Program-made: the position numbers and the translations under genes
NCBI RefSeq assembly: GCF_947172395.1
Contig: NC_069109.1
Location: forward strand, 1,830,897 to 1,894,896
DNA from: Bicyclus anynana
Taxonomy: Eukaryota > Arthropoda > Insecta > Lepidoptera > Nymphalidae
Reading direction: 5' to 3'
Length of the DNA: 64,000 bases
Notes under the pieces: model-generated
Databases searched by the model: none
What the model saw: the letters and a program-made list of their open reading frames with translations, nothing else
What the model was told of the DNA's origin: nothing
Shown here: positions 12,101 to 24,100 of the stretch, in pieces
Numbering within the stretch: position 1 is the stretch's first letter
Layout of the letters: each line of letters begins with the position of its first letter

Positions 12101-15100
12101 GTACTGCAAAAAGAGCCTCCCTTGTACCCACTCCCGCTCTGAAACCAAACTGACTGTCTGCAAGTTGTTCATCACATTTGGATCTAATCCGTTCGTGTAT
12201 GATGTTTAAAAATACCTTTAGAACTTGACTCATAAGACTGATTGTTCTAAATTCATTGCACTTTCTCGCATTGGCTTTCTTAGGGAGTGTTATGAAAGTT
12301 GAGGTTAACCAATCTTTTGGTAAATGGCCTGAATTGTACACGGAGTTGAAAAATGTAACTAACACATCAATGTTTTCCTCCTCGATTAATTTTAGTACCT
12401 CTATGTGAACATCATCTGGGCCAGTCGATTTTCCAGTTTTAGCTCTACTTAGAGCCTTTGTAACTTCATCCTTTAGGATTGAGTACCCATTATTCAAGTC
12501 ACAAGGCGTATCCAAACTTCTGGAGTCGTCAGCAAACATAGATGAAAGATGTTGCTCCCACAGGTGTTTTTTCGTTTTAATATCTAAAACTGGATGGTTA
12601 TATTCGTCAGTGAGTTGGTGTGTGATATTTTTATGACCAATGAAAGATTTTATTTCTCTATGCAAATTAAATGCATCATGTTTGGTATAAAGTTTCTCCA
12701 TAACATCGCATTTGGCTTTGTACCAAGCATCACGAGCATATCGAACTTCTCTCCTAATACACTTATCAATTTCAGTATACTTGGCACAATTAGAATTTTT
12801 ATGGAGTCTACGTTCTTCCATAAGGCTATAAATTTCTTCAGTCATCCAACTCTGTTTAGGAACCCAGGTCTTTTTTAAATATTTTGTGTTGATGTCCAGT
12901 ATCTTAGTCTTAAGCATGCTCCATGTATCCTCTACCGTATACTCATTCGAAAGTTTTGTATGCACTGCCCACTCATTTATTTCATCCGCTACTTTCGCTT
13001 TGGTATTAAGGTCTTTAAGTTTCCTAACATCCGTTCTTGGTGGAAGGGTCTTCTTCTTTACTTTCTTTAGTTTACATACCAGCGTAGCGATTACAGGATT
13101 ATGATCAGATCTAATATCAGCTCCAGGATAGGTTTTAGTACTTATGATGCTATTACGAAAGCGGTTGTTAATCATAATATAGTCTATCTGATTTCTTACT
13201 ATGTGCTGTGGAGAGTGCTGTGGTGAAGTCCAAGTGTATAGTCTTCGTGGTGGTAATTTAAAACAAGTATTCATTATGACAAAGTCTTTTTCTTGGCAAA
13301 ATTGTATTAAAGTGTCGCCTCTGTCATTTCTTGTACCAAGCCCAAATTTTCCTGTGACACCTGGTACTTCCCCTTCGCCTACTTTAGCATTAAAATCACC
13401 CAACACTAGATTAATTTCATGTTTTTTCGTTATCTGGAGCAATTCTTCAATTTCTTTATAAAATTCTTGTACTTCCAGATCTGACCCATCACTGGTGGGA
13501 GCGTATACTTGAATGATATTGATGTTTCTTGGCTTAGCCTCTATTTGTAGCAGCATGGTTCGATTCGATTTAGGCACTAGACTTACATTGGTATTCACTT
13601 GTTTAGCATTTATGATGACACCCACCCCATGCTTATTAGATGAATCTTGTTACAATACCTTACTCCTACACCTATTTATAGTAATACAAAACATCGCATA
13701 TCATGCGGGAATCATGAATTTTTTCGGAATCAAATCTAGCCTATATGTTACCCGATAACCTGATGATGATGCAGTGAATAGGGATGATGACAGTTTTTTA
13801 AATTGTATAGAAATTAAGAGCACGCTAATAGTAAAGCAATTTTGTAAAAGTAACAGGGTATCTGCGATCATTACTTTCGGAGCTACAGGGATTTAAAGGG
13901 TCAGATTTGCGGCGCTGCCGCAGATCCCTGAAAAACGCCCCATACAAAATGGTACGAACTAATGACGTCGTAGGCAACTAATGATCGTTAGATTTGTATG
14001 GGCGTTCAAACAAAATTACTAATATCTTTGTTATTTGTGCGTTTATGTTTATAGTTCATTTATTAAAAAATGTCACATTTAATGTAAGGAAGCTAAAACT
14101 GTATGAATTTTCATCTAATTACGATAAATGATTTTTAGTAGATTTTGAAATTTTATAATTTCATTTAAACAAATATCCAGTCAATCTTTGCTTTTTATGT
14201 ATAAATTAGTTAACATTGACCTTATTTACCTGAATGTATCATAACAATCAATATATTCAAACCTAGTCATCATCCCCATTAAACTTATTCACCATACTGT
14301 ATGACGTCATAGAGTATTTATGCTAGTTTGACAGTGTGCGTGTTCCCCATTCCAGCAATGCGGCGAGTACGAGTGCGCGATATGCAAGACGCACTTCAAG
14401 CACCCGCACGCGCTGCGCAAGCACATCACGGCGCACCACACGCAGCGCTTCAGCTGCAACTCGTGCGCGTACGTCACCACGCACAGGCAGACCGCGCGCC
14501 TGCACGAGCGCTGGCACAAGGGCACCAAGTACCAGTGCCCGCATTGTCCGGACGAGTTCGTGTGAGTGTCGTCTCGTACACCTGACACAAACACGCACGC
14601 ATAGACAACCAAGCGCATATAGGCACGCCGCTGACGTACACTTATAACACGCACGCACGCACTGGACACGTACTCCGCACAAGTGCACTTAACACACTCG
14701 CACGCACTCCGCACACGAACATCTAACACGCACGCACGCAAACGTACACAAGCTCGCTTACGCACGCACTCACTAATACAGTCCAGACGCGTATACTTCA
14801 CACACACTCTCACAAGCACGCATACGCACTCCGCACAAGTACACTTAAGACACACGCACGCACACACCCACTGTGCACACGTACATCTAACACGCACGTA
14901 CGCAAAATATATAAGCACGCTGACGCACGCACTTACTAACACAGTCCGGACGCGTATACTTCACACACACTCTCACAAGTACGCATACGCACTGCACATG
15001 TACACCTCCACACAAGTGCGTCTAACACATACGCACGCACACGCATACACTCACTAACACATTCCGGACACGTATACTTCACACACGCTCTCACAAGCAC

Positions 15101-18100
15101 GCTCACGCACACTCCGCACACGTACCTCTAACACGCACGCACGCACACCTACACAATTACGCACACGCACGCACTCATTCATGCGGTGCACACGCACATA
15201 CGCAAGCATAAACCAGTCGCTCACGCCTGGCACACACGCCCGTTGACATACGCACGTACATATTTTCTATTGTAAACTTTATATGCCCAGTAATAAGGTT
15301 CATTATTCAATATATTTGTGTTCGACAGCAAGTTCACAACATACATGGGTCACATACGGATAAAACATCCCTCGGACTTCGTGTGCGAGCTGTGTGGATA
15401 CTCCTTCGTGAGCGAGAAGGGCATTGACCTCCACAAGAAGTTGAAGCATCGTTTGGACGATAGACAAGTTAGTATCCACAGTTAGAGTCCTTTTCATGAA
15501 AGAAGTTCCGCGACTATAAACCTGAACTAAAATTGATAGTGCCTTACACACATGACAATAATACCCTCAATAACGGTCGGACTCATCACCTAGGCAAATA
15601 TTCTTAGTAAAAAAAAAATAAGACCGCCACTGGGGGTTCTTCACTTCTTGCATTAAAAGGACTTTACACTAATCATAGACAATTGGACTTGGGGTCAGGA
15701 ACAAAATATTTATTCATGTGCTCCTCAGACTAATTACATAAGGATCTGCTTCGCTTGACGTCACTTTTCTGTTAAAGTATATGATCAATGATCTAATGAA
15801 AACTGTCTCTATACAGGGTGCTCGGGAGTATTTTTCATTACTTCAAGGTGTTGACGAGTACACTTATAGGAGCCGAACTGCATTACTAATATTTTTTTAA
15901 CTAAAATATGAAACTTTTTATGTTTACATACAAATTAATTCAAATAATCGTTTTTAAACGCTATGCTTATGAAGTTGCTAGGTAATATTTTGAAATAAAC
16001 TTGCATTTAGTCTAGGCATACAGATTTTAATGTTTTTAAATTTAATTAAAAAGCAGTAAAACTTTTGTGAGAGACGTGATAGCCCAGTGGATATGACCTC
16101 TGCCTCCGATTCCGGAGGGTGAGGGTTCCAATCCGGTCCGGGGCATGCACCTCCAACTTTTCAGTTGTGTGCATTTTAAGAAAATAAATATCACGTGTCT
16201 CAATCGGTGAAGGAAAACATCCTGAGGAAACCTGCATACCAGAGAACTATCTTAATTCTCTGCGTGTGAGAGAGAGAGACTCGAGCTCAGCAGTGAGCCG
16301 AATATGGGTTGATAACGACGACGACAACTTTTGTGTGTTTTTTTTTTGTATTATTATTATTATTTAATAGGTTAACACCAACCTAAAGACACCAAAAGCA
16401 ACCACTAAATACGTTGATTTTATTTTAATATCCACTTTGAAAGAGACTAACCCACATTTCTTTCTTTCACCAATTATTGTATAGGACCTGCCTCGCTAGA
16501 CGTTACTTTTCTGTCAAAGTATATGATCAACGATCTAATGCGATTATAAAAACTGTCTCTATACTATCGATGTTAAATAGTTGTAATCGTGTTCGTCGGT
16601 TAAAGAGCTCCGTAAAAATACCTTTTTGTGTAATTGAATTGTGTAAAAAATCTAAGCTCGTTTTCCTCAGAATATGACAGACAATTTTGTTCGTGACTAT
16701 GAGTGCGATACAGGTCTTTCTATAATTGGTCTGAGGTCGGAGCTGACACACACTTTTTTTTTAATATTTTTTTTGTACCATAGATACCAGAAGACGGTCC
16801 GCTATGTGAACCCTGCAACGTGCGATTCGTCTCCGAGGCGGCCTACAAGAGGCATCGTCAGGTGTCGACCAAACATAACAGCGACGACAAGGACAAGGGC
16901 AAGAGGAAGAGGGAGTTGAAGGAGAAGAAGCCGGAGTGCGGGGAGAGGAATGAGAGGAGAATGTACCCCAGCCAGATACGGAAAGCGGAAGGGCCGATAT
17001 CTTGTGAGCAGGTGAGATTGTTGCAATAAGAGAGAGTAATAAAGAGTAGGGAGTTAGAGAGGGGTAGCGATCAGTTGGCGGTAACGACTTGCGATATAAG
17101 GCGCTCGTGAATGAGAGAGAGAATCTGTATTGTTGGCTCGTGCCGACGCTAGGTGGCGCGACTTGTATCGTAAAGAGTAGGGAGTTAGAGAGGGGTAATG
17201 ATCAGTTGGCGGGAACGATTTGCATTATTAGGCGCTCGTGAATGAGAGAGAGAATCTGTATTGTTGGACATAGTAGTCTGGGGCGGGTATGACGTCGCCC
17301 GATCTCGTGTTCGCTCGTGCCGACGCTAGGTGGCGCGATTTGTATCCGTAAAGAGTAGGGAGTTAGAATGGGGCAGCGATCAGTTGGCGGGAACGACTTG
17401 CGATATAAGGCTCTCGTGAATGATAGAGAGAATCTGTATTGTTGGCTCGTGCCGACGCCAGGTGGCGCGATTTGTATCCGTAAAGAGTAGGGAGTTAGAG
17501 AGGGGTAGCGATCAGTTGGCGGGAACGACTTGCGATATAAGGCGCTCGTGAATGAGAGAGAATCGGTATTGTCGTGCCGACTTGGAGACTCGAGCTCAAC
17601 AGTGAGCTGAACATGGGTTGTTAATGATTCCAGTGCGGCATGCAGCTGGAGGACTCCAGGGCGTACCACGGCCACTTCCGACGCCATCACCCGGACAAGA
17701 ATCGAACCAAGTACCCTTCCATGAAGTCGCCTTTCATGTGCGAGTCCTGTGGACGCATGTTCCAGGTTAGTTCGGTGCATGACGTACTATATTTGAACTT
17801 TAACAATGTTTTACAAAAGGTAGTCTTTAAAAGTCAAAAGGTAATCTTTAAAAGTCAAAAGGTAATCTTTAAAAGTCAAAAGGTTTTCTTTAAAAGTCGA
17901 AAGGTAATCTTTAAAAGTCAAAAGGTAATCTGTAAAAGTCAAAAGGTAATCTTTAAAAGTCAAAAGGTAATCTGTAAAAGTCAAAAGGTAATCTTTAAAA
18001 GTCAAAAAGTAATCTTTAAAAGTAATAAAGTAATCTTTAAAAGTCGAAAGGTAATCTTTAAAAGTCAAAAGGTAATCTGTAAAAGTCGAAAGGTAATCTT

Positions 18101-21100
18101 TAAAAGTGAAAAGGTAATCTTTAAAAGTCAAAAGGTAATCTGTAAAAGTCAAAAGGTAATCTGTAAAAGTCAAAAGGTAATCTGTAAAAGTCAAAAGGTA
18201 ATCTTTAAAAGTCAAAAGGTAATCTTTAAAAGTTAAAATGTAACCTTTAAAGGCAAAAACTCGAGCAATGATGATTTATTTTCGGACACATTTATATTTT
18301 TAATTTATAACTTTATTATTATATCTATGCCAATTAAGCTTAACAAAAGCCGAAGCAAAGGATTCTATGATTGTTTCACTACCGAAGCATAAGAGTGTGC
18401 AATATGTAATTTGGTGGTTACAAATGGTTCTGGATCTCAGATTCTGGAAAAGTTAGGAGCCTGATATTTGGGTAAATGATATTTCAAAGTGTTAGCTTCG
18501 TTATGACTATACAAAATACACAATTTGTAAAACTTTTCTCGATAGTTTATTTTTTTTTGAAAAATACATGTTTTGCTCACATTTTGCTTTCAATCTCGGG
18601 AAAAGCAAACTTATTTTCTTAAATTTTTGTTTTGTATAGAAAATTAGGTATATATCTTGAACATGGCCATTTTGTTTTTCGTTATGTTGTTTAATTTACT
18701 TGCAATTAGGTAAATATGGTTTTGGCGCGTTTTAAAATTTGCGTCGCGCGTCAATCGCTCCGTACTTTTCACTCACGTGAAAGTCATAATTCGGCGTCTC
18801 GTTTGCGCTTCGAATTTTATCCATATCGTACCGACGCGCTGCGCGCTCATAAGCACAAATATCATGATTTCAGAGCTACGCCCTATTGAAGGACCACCGC
18901 TGGGTGCACACCGGCGAGAGGCCGTTCGCGTGCGATTCGTGCGGCAAGTCGTTCCGCATGAAGCAGCGGCTGGTCGCGCACCGGCGCGTGCACAGCCAGG
19001 TGCGCGCGACGTACGTGTGCGGCTTGTGCGGGAAGAGCTTCTCCACGCACAGCAACCGGCAGAGGCATATGGTGGTGAGTTGCGCCTTGACTACTTGATC
19101 TAGGAGCTGGAGTACTTGATCGAGAAGCTGGAGTACTTGGTTGAGAAATAAAAAATATTATTAATTTTTAAATTAAGTTTTGTATGATTTTTTTTTTAGA
19201 ATATTTCCATACGAAAATAACGCTGTCGTCCAGACGTGACGTCACAGATGTAATAAAGAAATAAACGTTTAACTAATTCATAACTAACAAACACTAAACC
19301 GTTTGGTTAGGGTTCAGGGTGATTCACAAGAAGAATCAGCTTGCTAAGAACCTTAATTTCGATACGTCTCGAAAGTTCCAGTTCGATGACGGCGTATGTG
19401 ACGCAAATTATTGAAACGAGTCAAAAATTAAGTGGTTCGGGCTTCAACATTAATGATGAGTGGGTCGGATCGTTGCTTTTGGCTGGATTATCTGAAAAAT
19501 ATTCACCAATGATAATGGCCATCGAGCATTCAGGTATCAAAATTACAGTCGACGCCATTAAAACAAAATTGATGGATCTAGAGGAAGACAGTGGCGACGT
19601 CAGCGGAGCGTTTGCGAGTTTTAGAAAAAATAAAGGCGGGAACTACAGTGGAACCAGAGATAATTTTGCATTTTCAAACATGGCAAAAATGGCGAAGTCG
19701 AAAAACAAAGTCATTAAGTGCTACAAGTGTGACTCGATAAAATATAAACCATCCTGACTGACAGCGTATTGTCAAAAAATAATTTATAATTAAAATTTTT
19801 ATGTATTCACGTCTCAAAAATATGATATTCTTTTCAATGTAGAACGATAGTGAACAATTTCAGACTATTTAAAAAAGTGTTAACTACCTACCAATTCCGC
19901 AATTTTGGTTATTGTGTGTTCCGCATGATGATTTGCAAGTCGTACTGTTGAATCCTTTGCTACGCGTAGGATTCTATTTATGAACCGTTAGCTACGCTTG
20001 CGAGTCAACTTCTTTCTAACAATACGGTGGATATTCATTGTTTATTTACTGTTTTTTTGTTTTTTTCACAATTATCACTCTTTTTTTATGTCTTTCAGAT
20101 CCACACCGGCCTGAAACCGTTCAAGTGTGAGATGTGCGGCAAATGCTTTAAGCATTCTAGCGAGAAGCGCGCGCACGTCACATACGTGCACCTGAAGAAG
20201 CCGTGGCCCAAGCGCGCGCGCGGCAAGCGGCGGCAGGACCGACCGGTGAGACCTTAGACCATTTAAATAACAGGACCTGCCTCCCTCTGGCAAAGATCAA
20301 ACGCGTTTATAAAAACTTTTTGCTATAGAATCATTGTTTAATTGTTGTAATCGTTTTCGTCGTATAAAGAGCTCCCTAAAAAAGTGGCTCTTCATCTCGG
20401 CTTTAATAATAATAATAATAATAATAATGATGATGTTAAGACCTGCTTAACATCAAGACCCTTTCTGAAACTGAATCTTACCGGTATCTGGGCATGTCAC
20501 AATCCATAGGGGTGCAAGAGGCGGACATGAAACAGTCAGTTTGCGAGGGTTTTTATCGGCGTCGGACAAAGATCTGTAAAAGTTATTTGTCGGGCGCCAA
20601 TAAGATTCGAGCTTATAACGGCTGGGTCATGCCTGTTCTCATGTACACCTTTGGCGTGCTCAGATGGACTCAGACCGAATTAGACGTCCTGGATAGAAGG
20701 GTCCGCACGACTATGACTCTCTATCGTATGCATCACCCAAAATCGTCTGTCATGAGATTGTATGTCCCCCGAAAGTGTGGTGGTCGAGGCCTACTTAGCG
20801 CCAAGACCATGCACAATCGGGAGATATGCAACCTCAGGACCTACTTCGAGACGAAAAGGGAGTCCCCGATGCATACAGAAGTCATAGCATGTGATAAAGG
20901 ATTCACCCCGCTATCCTTGGCCAACAGCGAATGGCAAAAACCAGTGGTACAGAGCATCTCTGACCGGGAGACCGTATGGAAGGGGAAGGAGCTGCACGGA
21001 CGCTTTTTTAAGGCTCTTCATGAGCCCCATGTCAGTAAAAAAGCGTCCGTGCAGTGGCTGCGCTTCGGTGACCTCTTTGGGGAAACCGAAGGGTTTGTCT

Positions 21101-24100
21101 TTGCGATACAAGACCAGGTGGTAAAGACGCGGAACTACCGAAAGTACATTCTGAAGGATGGCACTCACGACATCTGTCGAGCCTGTCGCCATCCCGGCGA
21201 GTCACTCAGACATGTCCTTTCGGGTTGTTCAGCTCTTGCCAACACTGAGTATCTGCACAGACACAACCAAGCAGCCAAAATCCTTCACCAAGAGCTTGCT
21301 CTGACGTACGGTCTCCTGGACCAGAGATTGCCTTATTACAAGTACACACCGGTGCCAGTGCTTGAACGCGACGGATTCCGGCTCTATTGGGACCGGTCCA
21401 TTATCACGGACAGGACTATTCTTGCGAATAAGCCTGACATCGTGGTGTTGGACCGGGCACAGTCGCGGGTGTTTTTAGTGGACATCACAATTCCATATGA
21501 CGAGAACCTTGTGAGAGCTGAGACAGAGAAAAAACGTAAATATCTAGATCTGGCTCACGAGGTTACCGCCATGTGGCATGTGGAGTCCACTGAAATCATC
21601 CCCATCGTTATATCTGCCAACGGTTTGATCCCAGTCAGCCTCGCTCACCATCTGAGGCGGCTGGGGTTCCGTGGCAGTTCGCTCGCAGGCAAGATGCAAA
21701 AAGCGGTCTTGCTGGACTCGGCTAGGATAGTCCGCCGGTTTCTCCACCTGTCGCCCTGACCCCCGGCCGTTTGGTCTCCCTGCCGGGGTGAATCCTCCGC
21801 CCGGTGCATATATGTATTTATGTAATGTATATTTAAGTTTATTTATTTTGCGTATTTAAGTAAGTTTATTTATTTTCCCTTTGGCTTTTATATATATTTA
21901 TTTTGTACTGGGCGTGAGAGTTTAATTCATTTGAATAATAATAATAATAATAATTTATTTATTCATAAGAAAGTACAGAAGGTTTACAGAACTTGCTATA
22001 GACATACATACTTTCTACCTTGACAGGTGTATGAATATTAAAAATAATATTATACTAACTAATAATTCCATAATTCCAATAATTAAATATTCAATCGGTG
22101 AACATGGTTTAAATAAAAAAAAAATACAAGTACAATTAGCATAATTTAACGAAGCATTCTTAACATCAAATAAAAATAATTAATATACTATCAGAATCCA
22201 TTAAACAATGTCAATATAAATGCTATGTCAGGTGTAATGCAACATTAAATCAATCAATGTCATATAATTAAAAAAATTAAGTCAAAAATTAAAAATTAAT
22301 GTCAGAAATAAAAATTAAAATTGTCAATAATTTATAAGAAAATCATAACTGATTACATTTATTGTTGCATTCAGAATTTGTCATTTAAAAAGTCTTTTAC
22401 ACAGTAATAATTTTTATATAATAATAATTTTAATAAATATTTTTTAAAAGACAAAAATGACATGTCATAACTGTGCTGTGGCAACTTATTATAAATACGT
22501 ATAGCTGAGCAATACACATTATCCCTATACAAGGCCAAGTGTTGGTAGGGTACACATAATTTATTTTTGAGCCTTGACTCTGGGTTTAATTCTGATTTAA
22601 ACTTGAAATATTCGGGATTCTTTTTTATTAAAATGCAGATTTCAAATATGTACAAACATGGAAGTGGTAGAATTTTTAGCTTCTTAAACAATGGCTTGCA
22701 GCTATCCGTCCAATCAGCATTACATATAGCCCTAATGCAACGTTTCTGTGCCTTAAATGCTAGATGCGCTTCAGTTGAATTACCCCAAAGTATCAATCCA
22801 TATCTTAATAAGGAAGAGGCGTAACCATGATATGCTAGAATTGCTGCATCCACAGATACAACTTGCCTTATGCGTCTTAAGGCATATACATATTTGTCAA
22901 TTTTTAGAATAAGTTGTTGAATATGAGCCTTCCAATTACAATACTTATCTAATGTAATTCCTAGAAATTTATTTTCATCCACTTCCTGAATGCATGTATC
23001 ATTTAGTTTTATATTAATCTTTTGTAGTTGAGATTTATAAGTTTGAAATCGCATTATATTCGTTTTGCCCATGTTAACATTTAAATTATTATTTTTAAGA
23101 TATTCCACCACACCTGTTATTGCACCTTTTAATTCACTTTCAATATTTTGATGTTGTTTACATTTAATTAACAGGGTGGTGTCGTCTGCGAAAAGGATAC
23201 ATTCATGATTTGTTGTATTAGGCAAATCATTAATGTAAAGGAGAAAAAGTAAGGGTCCAAGAACACTGCCCTGTGGTACTCCAAATCTATTTTCTCGATA
23301 ACACGATCGAAATATTATTTTAGTAGTACCGACAATGTTACAAATTTCAACACATTGTTTCCTATCCCTTAAATTTTCTGCCGGTACGCCGTGTTGCAGA
23401 TCTCGCATTTGAATCTCTTCTCGTCCGAGTGCACCTGGACGTAGTTCAAATCATCGATATAAATCTTAGACCATTAAAAAGAAAGGACCTGCCTCGTAAA
23501 CCGTTACCCCTCTGTCAAAGATCAAGAATCAATGATCTTATAAAAACTGTTGCTATAGAATCGATGTTTCATTGTTGTAATCGTTTTCGTCGTGTGAACA
23601 GCTCCCTAAAAATGCCGGTTTGTGTAGTTGAATGGCATAAAAAACGTCCAAAAACTTGTAGTTTTGTAAAAGATGGAGTGACGTTTCATTTGAAAATATT
23701 TAAACCTTAATTTTATCAAATTTGTAATAGAAACATATAAAAAGTAACTTATAAAAAGAATCGATTATTTTGACGAAACAGCCAAACATCGATCAGTAAT
23801 CGAATATTCGATGTATTTAATCTGTGGATAGTCTAAGCAATGTGTTTTATAGTTGTGTGTAGTGTATGGACATAGAATATTTTTAATGGTGTTAAATATT
23901 TTCCATGTGTGAGTTTACCTCGTCCCCCTCAAAAAACGACAGACAATTTTGTTCGTGAATTTGAGTGCGATGCATCTCCATTTTCTAATTCCTCTATGGG
24001 TGAGATAGACTGTGTAGATCAGAGGTTCGCAAAGTGGCCCAGCTGGACCCCCAGGGGTCTATGGAAGACTCGGCGGGGGTCCTCGTTGACGTGACATAAT

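Noticed and set aside
11975..12878. Small frames on the plus strand within 10983-13625
   Set aside because: Shadows of the antisense LINE ORF.
14307..15121. Cys/Arg-rich frames of 120-211 codons on the minus strand and His/Thr-rich frames on the plus strand
   Set aside because: Produced by the CACG/CACA repeat and the shadow of zinc-finger exon 14356-14561.
16477..16677. Conserved small protein starting MYRTCLARRYFSVKV (also at 39641, 52452 and 34184)
   Set aside because: It is the P-type MITE read through; conservation follows the DNA repeat, and the frame begins inside the terminal region, not at the THAP start.
17640..18236. 198-codon frame from a zinc-finger exon into KVIFKSQ repeats as one exon
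   Set aside because: A good donor (CAG|GTTAGT) closes the exon at 17765 and the next exon continues the zinc finger in phase.
17811..18245. CRISPR-like array
   Set aside because: Direct head-to-tail repeats with no spacers, in an animal intron.
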